Assembly (NCBI GenBank): GCA_018267955.1
Contig: JAFDXL010000005.1
Coordinates: 540,586-604,585, forward strand
Origin: Bacteroidota bacterium
GTDB taxonomy: Bacteria; Bacteroidota; Bacteroidia; Chitinophagales; Chitinophagaceae
Length of the DNA stretch: 64,000 nt
Direction of reading: 5' to 3'
Shown here: one piece after another, positions 17,429 to 26,098 of the stretch
Layout: each line of letters starts with the position of its first letter
Numbering within the stretch: position 1 is the first letter of the stretch
Notes under the pieces: model-generated
The model's input: the letters and a program-made list of their open reading frames with translations, nothing else
The model's database searches: none
What the model was told of the DNA's origin: nothing
Position numbers and translations under genes: made by a program

Positions 17429-18578
17429 TCCTTTTCACAACAGGATCATTATCGAGCGAAGCGATCTGCACAATGCCGGGCTTTTTACCCTCTTCAATCT
17501 TCCCGATAGTTTCTTGCATCTGCAGGGCACGCGCACCATTGTAAGTTCCCCAGCGCAGCAGGGTACCCCAATCAAGGTTGTTGTAATGTTCTTTCAGTGT
17601 GGCCAGTTCTGCCAATACACTTAGCTGATGATTAGACGAAAGGCTATCTGTACCGATGCATATATTATTGGCGTCTCGCACCAGCATATTTACATCAGGC
17701 AGCGTATTTTCTATATACAAATTAGCATTAGGGCACAGGCACCAATATGCATCGGGCAACATGCGCTGCACCATTATAACATCGTTGCTGCTGGTATAAG
17801 TGTTATGTACAAAAATGTAATTATGCCCCGGCGACATCCATTTGGCATACGTAAGAATAGATGGCTTTCCGGATGGATGGAAAAAGGTGTCATCTATTCC
17901 AAAACCTTGCAGCAAATCGTGAACTTGTCCTGTTTTAGATATATAATACTCATCTTCAGCCTTACTTTCCTGGTTATGTATAGAAATAACAGCTGATGGG
18001 AGATGGGCATCAATCAATTTAAATAATGCATGTGATACAGAATAGGGCGCATGGGGTACTATTGATTGCTTTAGTATATTATTATTGGGTTGCTGTGCAG
18101 CAAAGCCATCATAGACCTTTTTAGAAGTTTCGAATTGTGGTAAGGGCAATTCGTTAAAGCCGATGGCCTCTGCAAAACTGTAGAAATGCATTTTGCCTGT
18201 AGCCCGCTGTTCCAGTGTATCGTTGGTATTAGCAATATCGCCTACAGCCACAATACCATTTTCCAGCATCGATTGAAATGCGGCATCTCGCGCGTCTTTC
18301 TTCTGCTCGTCGGTAAACCCAAAGCGTTTTGCCATTACCTGCTGCAGAAAAGGTATTAACCCGGTATGCTCCGGGATCGCACCCTTCATATGTGATAGCT
18401 CCAGGTGGCAATGTACATTCACAAACCCGGGTGCCAGGATACCATCATAATGAGTAGCTGTAATATTCTCTGCTGCATCGTGCAGTGCAACGATCTCGCC
18501 TTCCTCATTCGTCTCTATCACAGTACCTTCCGGCAGCCAACTGATGCCATCGTGTATTTTTTCTGCTGTAAGAAACAC
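17421..18578 (-). CDS. Amidohydrolase family protein
   Basis: A 385-residue metal-dependent hydrolase of the amidohydrolase superfamily. The metal motif near residue 55 is 'GFVNVHCHLELSHMKG' (H-x-H), followed by 'IVPHAPYSVSHAL', 'ISIHNQES', 'FVHNTYTS' and the catalytic Asp in 'ICIGTDSLSSN'. The HCHLELS form resembles cytosine/aminofutalosine deaminase-type members, so a deaminase, possibly of the futalosine menaquinone route, is one option. No menaquinone genes are nearby. The start codon is GTG, 3 bases after and in the same frame as the TAA of the pseudouridine synthase gene, so the two are co-transcribed. Confidence 0.83.
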   Translation of the reverse strand: MFLTAEKIHDGISWLPEGTVIETNEEGEIVALHDAAENITATHYDGILAPGFVNVHCHLELSHMKGAIPEHTGLIPFLQQVMAKRFGFTDEQKKDARDAAFQSMLENGIVAVGDIANTNDTLEQRATGKMHFYSFAEAIGFNELPLPQFETSKKVYDGFAAQQPNNNILKQSIVPHAPYSVSHALFKLIDAHLPSAVISIHNQESKAEDEYYISKTGQVHDLLQGFGIDDTFFHPSGKPSILTYAKWMSPGHNYIFVHNTYTSSNDVIMVQRMLPDAYWCLCPNANLYIENTLPDVNMLVRDANNICIGTDSLSSNHQLSVLAELATLKEHYNNLDWGTLLRWGTYNGARALQMQETIGKIEEGKKPGIVQIASLDNDPVVKRII

Positions 18579-18581
18579 AGT

Positions 18582-20231
18582 TTATGATTTAAAATGTTTC
18601 AGTAATATCACTTCTTTATCCTCCAGGAAACGCCATTCGCCGCGCGGCAGCTTCTTTTTGGTAAGGCCTGCATACATCACACGATCTAGCTTTTCTACCA
18701 CATAACCTAATGATTCAAATATGCGACGGACGATACGATTACGCCCGCTATGTATCTCTATACCCAATTCGTTCTTTTCATCGAGGTAAGAGAGTGCGTC
18801 TACTTTTACTTCACCATCTTCCAGTGTAAGGCCAGCCAATATTTTTTCAAAGTCTATCTTGGTCAATGGCTTATCCAGTGTCACCTGGTATACTTTCTTT
18901 GTTTCGTAGCTCGGATGGGATAATTTTTGTGCCAGGTCGCCATCATTGGTGAGCAGTATCAGGCCGGTAGTATTTCTGTCGAGGCGGCCTACAGGATATA
19001 ACCTTTCTGTAGTAGCATCTTCCACCAGGTCCATCACCGTATCCCTGCCCTCCGGATCGTCTGTAGTAGTAATATATCCTTTAGGCTTATTCAATAATAT
19101 ATATACCCTGTTCTTTTGGGGAGTGAGTTTTTTACCTGCTATTGTCACCAGGTCGTAAGGCTGCACACGATAGCCGGGATCGAGTGCCAGCTCACCATTT
19201 ACTTTTACCTTGCCCTGTTTTACCATTTCCGCAGCTTCCCGCCTGCTGCAGGTACCGCTATGGGCAATGTATTTATTCAAGGTCATTTCCTTTGGCTCTT
19301 CCTGCTGTTCCCCGTCTTTTTTGCGTGGTTTAGCGGGTTTGCTATCAGCGTTTTCTGCTTTTTTACGGAAAGGCCCGCTCACTTTCTTAGCGCCCAGCGG
19401 GAAGGCTTTATCAAAAGTATCTTCCTGTTTAGATCTGATACCTGCAAACTTTGGCTTATCCTCCACGGTTTTCTCAAACTCTTTCGGGGTAATGAAGTTC
19501 TTTTCGTAGTCTTCTACAGGTTTCTGTGGCTTATCCTCATGAAATACGTTTCTTTCAGAGAATTTTTTAGACTTATTGTCCTTGTCATTCTTATCAAATC
19601 CGGTTCCGCGCTTAGGCCTATCTGAGCTCTTGCGGTCAAATTTGTCTTTATTATAGCGATCCTCTTTCCCTTCAAATCCCGATTCTTTTCTATCGCGGTT
19701 GAACGGCTTATCTCCAAACCGACTATCACGCTCTTTTTTCTCAAATCCTGAATCTTTTCTATCGCGGTTGAACGGCTTATCTCCAAATTGGCTGTCGCGT
19801 CCTTTTCTCTCAAATCCTGAGTCTTTTCTATCGCGGTTGAATGGCTTATCTCCAAACCGGCCACCACGTTCTTTTTTCTCAAAGCCGGATTCTTTATTGT
19901 CCCTGTTAAATGGTTTATCCCTGAATTTATCTTTATCCCTGCTAAAACGCTGTTCTCCCGCTGGTTTATCTTTCCTATCAAATTTTCTTGCTGGCCTCTC
20001 CTGGCCATCATTTTCAGACCTGCTAAATGGCTTGCTTTCTCCACGTTTCCTACGATCACCACCGGCAGATCCATCACGTGAAAAGCCCTCGCGATTACCA
20101 AAATCGCGCTTCTTCCTGCCATCATTATCCCCCGCTTTAAAATCTTTTTTGAACCCGCCACCACGGTTTTCTTTATTAAATCCGCCGCTATTCCCGCTTT
20201 TACCCTTGCCTGCAGGCCTGTTATTATTCAT
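18582..20231 (-). CDS. rRNA pseudouridine synthase (RsuA/RluB family) with a long repetitive basic N-terminus
   Basis: A 549-residue protein whose last 240 residues are a standard RsuA/RluB-type synthase. It has an S4 RNA-binding domain ('LNKYIAHSGTCSRREAAEMVKQGKVKVNG') and the catalytic 'PVGRLDRNTTGLILLTNDG', with the conserved Asp in G-R-L-D. The first 300 residues are disordered, very rich in Lys, Arg, Asp, Gly and Phe. They contain four tandem copies of a 23-residue unit (F-G-D-K-P-F-N-R-D-R-K-D-S-G-F-E-...). Typical bacterial members are about 240-300 residues; such extensions are recurrent in Bacteroidota but vary much. It modifies uridine in rRNA, and the tail probably binds RNA. Confidence 0.88.
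   Translation of the reverse strand: MNNNRPAGKGKSGNSGGFNKENRGGGFKKDFKAGDNDGRKKRDFGNREGFSRDGSAGGDRRKRGESKPFSRSENDGQERPARKFDRKDKPAGEQRFSRDKDKFRDKPFNRDNKESGFEKKERGGRFGDKPFNRDRKDSGFERKGRDSQFGDKPFNRDRKDSGFEKKERDSRFGDKPFNRDRKESGFEGKEDRYNKDKFDRKSSDRPKRGTGFDKNDKDNKSKKFSERNVFHEDKPQKPVEDYEKNFITPKEFEKTVEDKPKFAGIRSKQEDTFDKAFPLGAKKVSGPFRKKAENADSKPAKPRKKDGEQQEEPKEMTLNKYIAHSGTCSRREAAEMVKQGKVKVNGELALDPGYRVQPYDLVTIAGKKLTPQKNRVYILLNKPKGYITTTDDPEGRDTVMDLVEDATTERLYPVGRLDRNTTGLILLTNDGDLAQKLSHPSYETKKVYQVTLDKPLTKIDFEKILAGLTLEDGEVKVDALSYLDEKNELGIEIHSGRNRIVRRIFESLGYVVEKLDRVMYAGLTKKKLPRGEWRFLEDKEVILLKHFKS
19670..19930 (-). repeat. 69-bp tandem repeat inside the pseudouridine synthase gene
   Basis: The sequence TATCGCGGTTGAA starts at 19691, 19760 and 19829, exactly 69 bases apart; a diverged fourth copy is in register near 19898. 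The unit encodes 23 residues and keeps the reading frame. Copies 1-3 differ at only a few bases, so this region may change length. Confidence 0.85.
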
Positions 20232-20345
20232 CCTTCTTATTTAAAATGAACTGTAAAGGTACAATCTTTGCCTTTCAGGCAAGGTATTTATAAAAATTTT
20301 GCCTTGTTCTGTAACTTTTTCTTATCCATGACGATATACTATTGA

Positions 20346-20828
20346 ATGGAGCTTAATGATTACAATATTTGCGTAAAGGAGTGGGCAGATGCTTTGTTCC
20401 GGTTTGCATGCAAATGCACCGGCAATGAGGAAGATGCCAGGGACGTGGTCCAGAACAGCTTCGCAGTATTGTGGCAAAAGCGCCGGGATGTAATGCCTGC
20501 CAAAGCAAAAGCATTCCTCTTCCAGGTAGCCTACAACCAATCGATAGACAATTATCGAAAACAAAGCAGGGTGAGCTACAAAGAAGAGGTCAATGATGAA
20601 CGCAGCATCACCACCGGGCAGCCCGACCTGAAAAGAGTATTGGAACGTGCACTATCCAAACTCGATGAACAGTCAAGGGCACTGGTATTACTTAAGGACT
20701 ATGAAGGGTATAACTATGAAGAAATAGGACAGATAACCGGACTGAACGAAAGCCAGGTAAAAGTGTACCTGCACAGGGCAAGGAAAGTGCTGAAGGAATA
20801 TTTAATAAGTGTTGAAAATATAATATGA
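20346..20828 (+). CDS. RNA polymerase sigma-70 factor, ECF type
   Basis: A 160-residue ECF sigma factor. Region 2 is 'WADALFRFACKCTGNEEDARDVVQNSFAVLWQKR' (D-A-R-D-V-V-Q-x-x-F core), followed by 'AFLFQVAYNQSIDNYRK'. Region 4 starts near residue 100 ('LSKLDEQSRALVLLKDYEGYNYEEIGQITGLNESQVKVYLHRARKVLKEYL'). It shares a 4-base ATGA overlap with the next gene, an apparent anti-sigma factor, and the three-gene set ends at 22543. The upstream 114 bases are shared with the divergent pseudouridine synthase gene. A TTGCCT-ttc-AGGCAA inverted repeat lies at 20268-20282. Confidence 0.9.
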   Translation: MELNDYNICVKEWADALFRFACKCTGNEEDARDVVQNSFAVLWQKRRDVMPAKAKAFLFQVAYNQSIDNYRKQSRVSYKEEVNDERSITTGQPDLKRVLERALSKLDEQSRALVLLKDYEGYNYEEIGQITGLNESQVKVYLHRARKVLKEYLISVENII

Positions 20829-21700
20829 ACGTTATGGTGACATGGGAAAATTATGAAGAGTATATGCTGCTGTATGCAGATAACGAGCTGAACGAAACAG
20901 AGGTAAAAGCCCTGATGGCGTTCGTGGAGGAACACCCCGAACTAAAGAAAGAGCTGAATGCCTATGCTGCCACCAAACTGGTACCTGACGAGGAACTGGT
21001 TTTTGAAAATAAAGACATCCTGCTGAAGAAAGGCGGATCTGATACTATAGCCCTGAACCGATGGTATTATTATGCTGCCGCGGCGGCCGTACTCTTCTTC
21101 GCAGTATTTATAGTAAACAGAGAACAGGTAAAAAATGAAAATACAGCCCCTTTAGCAAAGACAGAAAGTAAAGCAACCCACCCTATAACCGGTGACACCG
21201 CCGGTAAAGACCTTCATTCACTACCGGTAAACCCTGTTGCTACGGAAACTACGATTGCTGATAATAAACCTGCTTCAACCCCGATTAAAAAACATACAGC
21301 CCCTGTAAACAAAACCATAAAAACATACACCCCACAACCACAAAAAGCACAAGATGTATATCTAGCGCAGGACGAGCCGAAAAAAACCGAACAAACAATC
21401 ATAGCACCTGCGGAAAATAAACCGGCATTAGCCGTCAATACTCAGGCCGACAGGAAACAGGAAATACCAACTGTAATTAAACCCACGCCCGAAGAACCTG
21501 GTGCTGTGCAGGAAGAAGAAAGAAAAAAAGGATTATTAGCCTGGCTGCCTATACGGAAAGAAAAGAAGGAAGGTGTTACAGCGCTGGCAGATGCTGTAAA
21601 TGACAAACTGGAAAAAGTAAAAAAATTTAAAGATAACCTGAAAGATGCCGACGTAACAGTTAAGATCGGCAATACAGAATTATTCGTTGTAAGACTTTAA
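20825..21700 (+). CDS. Probable anti-sigma factor, single-pass membrane protein
   Basis: A 291-residue protein. The N-terminal 65 residues ('YEEYMLLYADNELNETEVKALMAFVEEHPELKKELNAY') have the short acidic helical look of Bacteroidota anti-sigma factors; no zinc motif is present. A single membrane helix is at about residues 80-97 ('YYYAAAAAVLFFAVFIV'). The remaining 190 residues are periplasmic, rich in Thr, Pro, Lys and Glu and probably unstructured, with a final short ordered part ('DADVTVKIGNTELFVVRL'). It is coupled to the sigma gene by an ATGA overlap, which is the main support for the role. The family cannot be named from the sequence. Confidence 0.72.
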   Translation: MNVMVTWENYEEYMLLYADNELNETEVKALMAFVEEHPELKKELNAYAATKLVPDEELVFENKDILLKKGGSDTIALNRWYYYAAAAAVLFFAVFIVNREQVKNENTAPLAKTESKATHPITGDTAGKDLHSLPVNPVATETTIADNKPASTPIKKHTAPVNKTIKTYTPQPQKAQDVYLAQDEPKKTEQTIIAPAENKPALAVNTQADRKQEIPTVIKPTPEEPGAVQEEERKKGLLAWLPIRKEKKEGVTALADAVNDKLEKVKKFKDNLKDADVTVKIGNTELFVVRL

Positions 21701-21718
21701 AAAAACAATTTTATTTAT

Positions 21719-22543
21719 ATGAAATGGATATATGGAATAGCAGCTATAGCACTGCTGAATGGCCAGGCAGCATTTGCACAGGAAAAAACAAATGGTAAAA
21801 AAGATGTGCAGATACAGCTGAGCACCGATGGCGCTAAGGTGAAGGTGAACGATAAGACCAAACCTGCTGATAAAGATTTTAGTGTAGAATTTGGGATGGT
21901 AGATATCGGCGTCAATGCGTTTAAAGATAATACCGTTTACGATGCACAAACGTTTGCCAATAACAGCTTCTTTAATGTACCCCACGACCTGCAAAACAAG
22001 AACCTCTTTGACCTTCGGACGGGCAAATCGATCAATGTAAATATATGGCCGGTGATGGCTAAGCTTAAACTCTTGAAAACTCCCGGCCAAAAGATTTACC
22101 TCTCTACCGGTATAGGCCTGCAGATCTACAACTTCAGGTATTCTAAGGACATTACTTTTGTCAATAACACCGTGCCCCAGGTTGTATTGCTGGATTCGAC
22201 CACCGATTACCGGAAAAACAAATTAGTGGTCAATTATCTGAGCATACCGCTGCAAATGACCTTCAAAACCAGGATGGCCAATAAATTGTGGCTGGTATAT
22301 GGTGTAGGTATTACAGGGGGCTATAGGATAGGCTCGTGGACAAAACAGGTTTCTCAGAAATTCGGCAAACAGAAAAATCACGATTCCTTTAACCTGAATG
22401 ATTTCAATAGTTGCGTTACTGCAGAATTTGGCCTGGATGATTATTTCCGTATATATGCCAGCTACCAGCTGACCAATATGTATAAAGATGCATTTGTAGA
22501 TCAGCGCCCGTTTAGCATAGGCTTGCGTTTCGGAGGTATTTAA
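21719..22543 (+). CDS. Outer membrane beta-barrel protein
   Basis: A 274-residue protein with a signal peptide (to 'AAFAQE') and a C-terminal pattern of alternating hydrophobic/aromatic strands ending in 'RPFSIGLRFGGI', as in PorT-like or OMP_b-brl barrels. A Lys/Asp-rich linker follows the signal. It begins 18 bases after the anti-sigma gene, so it is the third gene of the sigma operon and perhaps the regulated or sensed envelope component. The exact barrel family is uncertain. Confidence 0.78.
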   Translation: MKWIYGIAAIALLNGQAAFAQEKTNGKKDVQIQLSTDGAKVKVNDKTKPADKDFSVEFGMVDIGVNAFKDNTVYDAQTFANNSFFNVPHDLQNKNLFDLRTGKSINVNIWPVMAKLKLLKTPGQKIYLSTGIGLQIYNFRYSKDITFVNNTVPQVVLLDSTTDYRKNKLVVNYLSIPLQMTFKTRMANKLWLVYGVGITGGYRIGSWTKQVSQKFGKQKNHDSFNLNDFNSCVTAEFGLDDYFRIYASYQLTNMYKDAFVDQRPFSIGLRFGGI

Positions 22544-22562
22544 AAACACACCCATCTATCAT

Positions 22563-22597
22563 AATTAAAAAGGGAGCGTTACGCTACCTTTTTAATT
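22563..22597. terminator. Bidirectional terminator-like hairpin
   Basis: AATTAAAAAGG-G-AGCG pairs with CGCT-A-CCTTTTTAATT (one mismatch) around a short loop. It lies 20 bases after the beta-barrel gene and overlaps the final codons of the minus-strand CCC-motif gene. Confidence 0.7.
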
Positions 22598-22954
22598 AGC
22601 CATATTTTCCATTGCTGCTCGAAATGCATTAGGATCATGTACCGTTGCCCACCCGAACATAGTTATCACTACAACCATAAAGATGATATAGATAACTGAT
22701 ATCGACACCGCAATGATCGCACATACGCGGCCTGCTTTCAAATTACTGTAGGAGCTGGCAGTGAACATGCCGGGATTTGCCAGATATCTATTCATGTCTT
22801 TATTCGCAAGTATTAATGTGATAATACCAAGGATCAAGCCTCCTCCATAACAGCAACAGGATACTATTGAGATGATACCCAGAATGAGTACAGCTGTAGC
22901 ATTTGGCAAAGAAACCTGGGGCTGATTATAATTTTGATCTTCCTGAACGTACAT
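22592..22954 (-). CDS. CCC-motif membrane protein
   Basis: A 120-residue protein with two membrane segments. A polar N-terminus rich in Gln/Asn/Tyr is followed by 'LILGIISIVSCCCYGGGLILGIITLIL', carrying the CCC motif that names the family, then a loop ('NKDMNRYLANPGMF') and 'VCAIIAVSISVIYIIFMVVVI'. The family is known only by its motif and resembles DUF4190 proteins. It lies 6 bases after the DUF2752 gene on the same strand; the pair is typical of Bacteroidota. The function is unknown. Confidence 0.8.
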   Translation of the reverse strand: MYVQEDQNYNQPQVSLPNATAVLILGIISIVSCCCYGGGLILGIITLILANKDMNRYLANPGMFTASSYSNLKAGRVCAIIAVSISVIYIIFMVVVITMFGWATVHDPNAFRAAMENMAN

Positions 22955-22960
22955 GACAGA

Positions 22961-23278
22961 TTATATAAGCTGGTGAGTGTTGATCTTATAAATATAGTTT
23001 ACGGTAATTACCGCTGCTGTTACAATATACATATACTTTAATATAACAGCACCATTTCTGAATTTGAAAATCAGATGCAATAACAACACCATTAAAGTAG
23101 CTAGTGCAAAAATTCCCGGAGGATAAACATGCCAGCTTGCAGCAAAATCCCCTTTCAAAAGTTCTATCAAAGAACGTTGCAAACCGCAACCTGGACAGTC
23201 GATACCAAACAGGCTTTTGGAGGGACAAGAAAGCAAATGTCCTTGCAGCCACCTTAGTATGGTATCATAAGCCGTCAT
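22961..23278 (-). CDS. DUF2752 domain-containing membrane protein
   Basis: A 105-residue protein. The DUF2752 signature 'CPSKSLFGIDCPGCGLQRSLIELLKGDFAASW' holds three conserved cysteines, followed by two membrane segments. The ATG overlaps the stop of the Hpt gene by one base (TAATG), and the CCC-motif gene follows, so the three are one transcript. The role of DUF2752 proteins is not established; redox- or metal-related membrane roles are possible from the cysteines but unproven. Confidence 0.82.
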   Translation of the reverse strand: MTAYDTILRWLQGHLLSCPSKSLFGIDCPGCGLQRSLIELLKGDFAASWHVYPPGIFALATLMVLLLHLIFKFRNGAVILKYMYIVTAAVITVNYIYKINTHQLI

Positions 23279-23655
23279 TATTCTTCAGCAATACCGGCAG
23301 CTGCTTTATGCTTATCCCGCTCACTAATAAGTATCGGATGGGCTTCGTTAAATGTTGCCATTACAGTATCTATAAGCTGCAGCATCTCGTCTTTTGATTG
23401 CTGCGCACGTCCTAATTGCTCGATACGTTGCAGCTGTGGATGTAACTCCCTGATCTTCACAATACCCACGCTGGACTTTAGAAAATGTGCCTGCTTATAT
23501 ATTGCATCCCAGTCGTCCGTACCTTTTATTAATTGTTCCAGCTTTACCAGGCCTTCAGGAGTAGTACTCAGAAATATATCAAGTAATTCGTATAGATATT
23601 TGTGATCTCCGTCAGAGAGTTCCTGCAAGTAGCTGAAATCAATTAGTGGCTCCAT
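23278..23655 (-). CDS. Hpt domain-containing phosphotransfer protein
   Basis: About 125 residues forming a histidine phosphotransfer domain. The core 'IYKQAHFLKSSVGIV' contains the phosphorylatable His (residue 57 of this reading), with helices before and after typical of an Hpt four-helix bundle. It would pass a phosphate between a hybrid kinase and a response regulator, neither of which is nearby. The frame stays open to 23736, but the extra 27 residues are hydrophobic-aromatic and poorly fitting, so the ATG at 23655 is preferred. It precedes the DUF2752 gene in a probable operon. Confidence 0.8.
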   Translation of the reverse strand: MEPLIDFSYLQELSDGDHKYLYELLDIFLSTTPEGLVKLEQLIKGTDDWDAIYKQAHFLKSSVGIVKIRELHPQLQRIEQLGRAQQSKDEMLQLIDTVMATFNEAHPILISERDKHKAAAGIAEE

Positions 23656-23768
23656 ATCATGTTTCTTACATGCAAGATAAAGAAACACAATTGCTTTTCC
23701 ATAGATATGATGAGTATAATCGTATTGCGTCAACAATATTCAAACACATGCCTGCGTTTATTTTTCAG

Positions 23769-23776
23769 TACATTTG
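23769..23776 (+). promoter_or_regulatory. Putative -7 box (TACATTTG) of porZ-recO
   Basis: A TAnnTTTG match 16 bases before the porZ ATG at 23793. No clear -33 TTG. Confidence 0.4.
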
Positions 23777-23792
23777 ATAGCAGTTTTTATAT

Positions 23793-26093
23793 ATGAAATT
23801 TACATTCAGATCGTCTTTGTTACTGCTTCTTTCCGGTTTTGGCCTTACCGCCATGGCACAGGATAAGCCCATAGGCTATTGGCGTGCACATATGCCTTAT
23901 AACAAGGCCATAAGCCTGGCATCAGACGGCAAAACTATTTTTGTGGCCTCGCAGAAGGCTTTTTATACGTACGATATAGCCAGCTTCCAGACAGAGGGAT
24001 TCAGCAAGGTAGAAGGGATGCACGATATAGGCATGTCTTACATAGGCTATGATGCCCTCACACAAACCGCAATACTGGCTTACAACAATGGTAATATAGA
24101 CCTGTTCAAAGACAATACATTCTATAATCTGCCCGATCTGAAAAACAAATCTGTTACCGGCAGCAAGACTATTAATCATATATATACCGAAACCGGCTTA
24201 GCTTATGTAAGTACAGATATAGGTATCCTGGTCATTAACCTCGACAAAAGAGAGGTTAAAGAAAACTATATATTCAGCGTTAACAGCCAAAATCTTCCTG
24301 TTACCGGTTTTACTGCTACTGATAACTTCTTCTATGCTTCTACCACTAAGGGATTGTACCGTATCGGTAGAAATGCTGCAAATCCGCAGGCATTTAGTAC
24401 CTGGACCAAAATCGACAGTACACGGAACTTTGTAGCCGTAGCATCTGTAGATAATAAGGTATTCGTTACAGGAAAGGATAGTCTGTTTTCGTTGGACAAT
24501 AATAATAAACTGCAGTTTGTCTACAGTTCTGATACAACTACCCGGCATCTTGATCCCGGTGTACATTGTTTCTGGCTATGCGAAAATTATCAAAGTAACT
24601 ACAAGGGGAAGGTTATCCGGTTTTCAACTGAAGGTAATATTGTTGACTCTTATAAGATAGACGGGTTTTGCAAACAGGTATTGCAAACGGATACCAACAC
24701 CCGCTGGATTGCTGATGAATTCCAGGGAATGCTGAAACAGGAGGGATTAGGACAACCCTTCGGAACAGACATACCGGAAAGCCCGGGCGATGCTCCCTGC
24801 TTTGATGTATTTGCAAAAAATAAAGAGGTGCTCGTAGCACACGGTGGTTTTGATGATCTGCTGAATGTTTTTAATAATAACGCCGGTTTCTCCGATTTTA
24901 AAAATGATAAATGGAAAAGGTACATGCGGTACAAATACCAGGGATTCGGAGACAGCATCATGGATATTACCACCATTGTAAAAGATAATGATGGTACCAT
25001 TTATGCAGGCTCTGCGCAATCAGGATTATTTATTCTGAAGCCCGACGGCAGCACCGAAAACATGAGGCAGGGTTCGGTGATAGGTCCTTCTTCCATATCA
25101 AAAGATTGGTACCGTATTGGCGGGATGACATTTGACAGCAAGGATAATCTTTGGATCACAGTATATGGGGGTAAACGCGAACTGGTGGTAAAGACTAATG
25201 AAGGCCAATGGTATTCTTTTGCTGTAGCGGCTCCCAGGTCATTATACCCAAATGCTGCAGCTAGCATCTGTGTGGATGATTTTGATCAGAAATGGTACAC
25301 AACCAGCGGATCGGGCAGTGGCGTGATCGTATATAACGATAATGGAACTCCGGACAATCCAAATGATGATCGTTACAGGCAACTCATGTCTGGCACAGGT
25401 TATGGCAACCTTCCCGATAACGAAGTATTAAGCGTTGCTAACGATAAATCAGGAGCAATATGGATAGGTACTAAAAACGGTATAGGTATCGTTAACTGCC
25501 CCGGTAGTGTTATTGATCGTCAGTGCGAAGCTGAGATACGTGTAGTACAATACGATCAATTTGCCGGCTATTTATTTACCGGCGAGCAGGTAAATACAAT
25601 TGCCGTGGATGGCGCTAATCGTAAATGGATAGGAACTAACAACGGTGTATGGCTTATATCTGCCGATGCAGGTAAGATCATTTATCGCTTTACAGCAGAT
25701 AACAGTCCCCTGCCTTCGAACCTCGTACAAAAAATCAGCATCGATCCCGTAACCGGCGATGTATATATAGGTACGCAGGAAGGCCTCGTGAGCTTTAGAA
25801 GCACTGCTACTGAAGGCGGGGAAGAAAACAGTAATGTAAAAGCATTCCCAAATCCTGTAAAATCAGGCTACCTGGGTACCATTGCCATTAAAGGGCTGGT
25901 TGATAATGCCGATGTTCGCATAACAGATATATCCGGCCAGCTGGTATACCGCACAAAAGCTTTGGGAGGACAAGCAGTATGGAGCGGGCAGGACTATACA
26001 GGCCATCGCCCTCAATCCGGGGTATACCTCATCTTTATTACAAATAAAGATGGATCGCAAACAGATGTGGGTAAGATCGTATTTATGGAATAA
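23793..26093 (+). CDS. porZ: PorZ-like T9SS component with beta-propellers and a C-terminal sorting domain
   Basis: A 766-residue secreted protein: signal peptide to 'AMAQ', then 'IGYWRAHMPYNKAISLASDGKTIFVASQKAFYTYD', the opening typical of PorZ. About 600 residues of two-component-regulator-type propeller blades follow, with repeated 'I-W-I-G-T-K-N-G-I' patterns ('AIWIGTKNGIGIVN', 'RKWIGTNNGVWLI'). A C-terminal T9SS type A-like tail ends it ('VKAFPNPVKSGYLGTIAIKG ... GVYLIFITNKDG'). In Porphyromonas, PorZ sits on the surface with the attachment complex (PorU/V) that cleaves T9SS signals and adds A-LPS. It lies 5 bases before recO, a gene pair seen in many Bacteroidota. Confidence 0.8.
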   Translation: MKFTFRSSLLLLLSGFGLTAMAQDKPIGYWRAHMPYNKAISLASDGKTIFVASQKAFYTYDIASFQTEGFSKVEGMHDIGMSYIGYDALTQTAILAYNNGNIDLFKDNTFYNLPDLKNKSVTGSKTINHIYTETGLAYVSTDIGILVINLDKREVKENYIFSVNSQNLPVTGFTATDNFFYASTTKGLYRIGRNAANPQAFSTWTKIDSTRNFVAVASVDNKVFVTGKDSLFSLDNNNKLQFVYSSDTTTRHLDPGVHCFWLCENYQSNYKGKVIRFSTEGNIVDSYKIDGFCKQVLQTDTNTRWIADEFQGMLKQEGLGQPFGTDIPESPGDAPCFDVFAKNKEVLVAHGGFDDLLNVFNNNAGFSDFKNDKWKRYMRYKYQGFGDSIMDITTIVKDNDGTIYAGSAQSGLFILKPDGSTENMRQGSVIGPSSISKDWYRIGGMTFDSKDNLWITVYGGKRELVVKTNEGQWYSFAVAAPRSLYPNAAASICVDDFDQKWYTTSGSGSGVIVYNDNGTPDNPNDDRYRQLMSGTGYGNLPDNEVLSVANDKSGAIWIGTKNGIGIVNCPGSVIDRQCEAEIRVVQYDQFAGYLFTGEQVNTIAVDGANRKWIGTNNGVWLISADAGKIIYRFTADNSPLPSNLVQKISIDPVTGDVYIGTQEGLVSFRSTATEGGEENSNVKAFPNPVKSGYLGTIAIKGLVDNADVRITDISGQLVYRTKALGGQAVWSGQDYTGHRPQSGVYLIFITNKDGSQTDVGKIVFME

Positions 26094-26098
26094 GCGCT

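Noticed and set aside
19670..19930. Evenly spaced repeats resembling a CRISPR array
   Set aside because: The unit is 69 bases, keeps one reading frame, has no unique spacers and lies inside a gene.
19699..20244. 181-residue plus-strand reading frame with Leu/Ser/Pro repeats
   Set aside because: It is the antisense of the tandem-repeat part of the pseudouridine synthase gene; its repetition mirrors the 69-bp repeats and nothing suggests translation.
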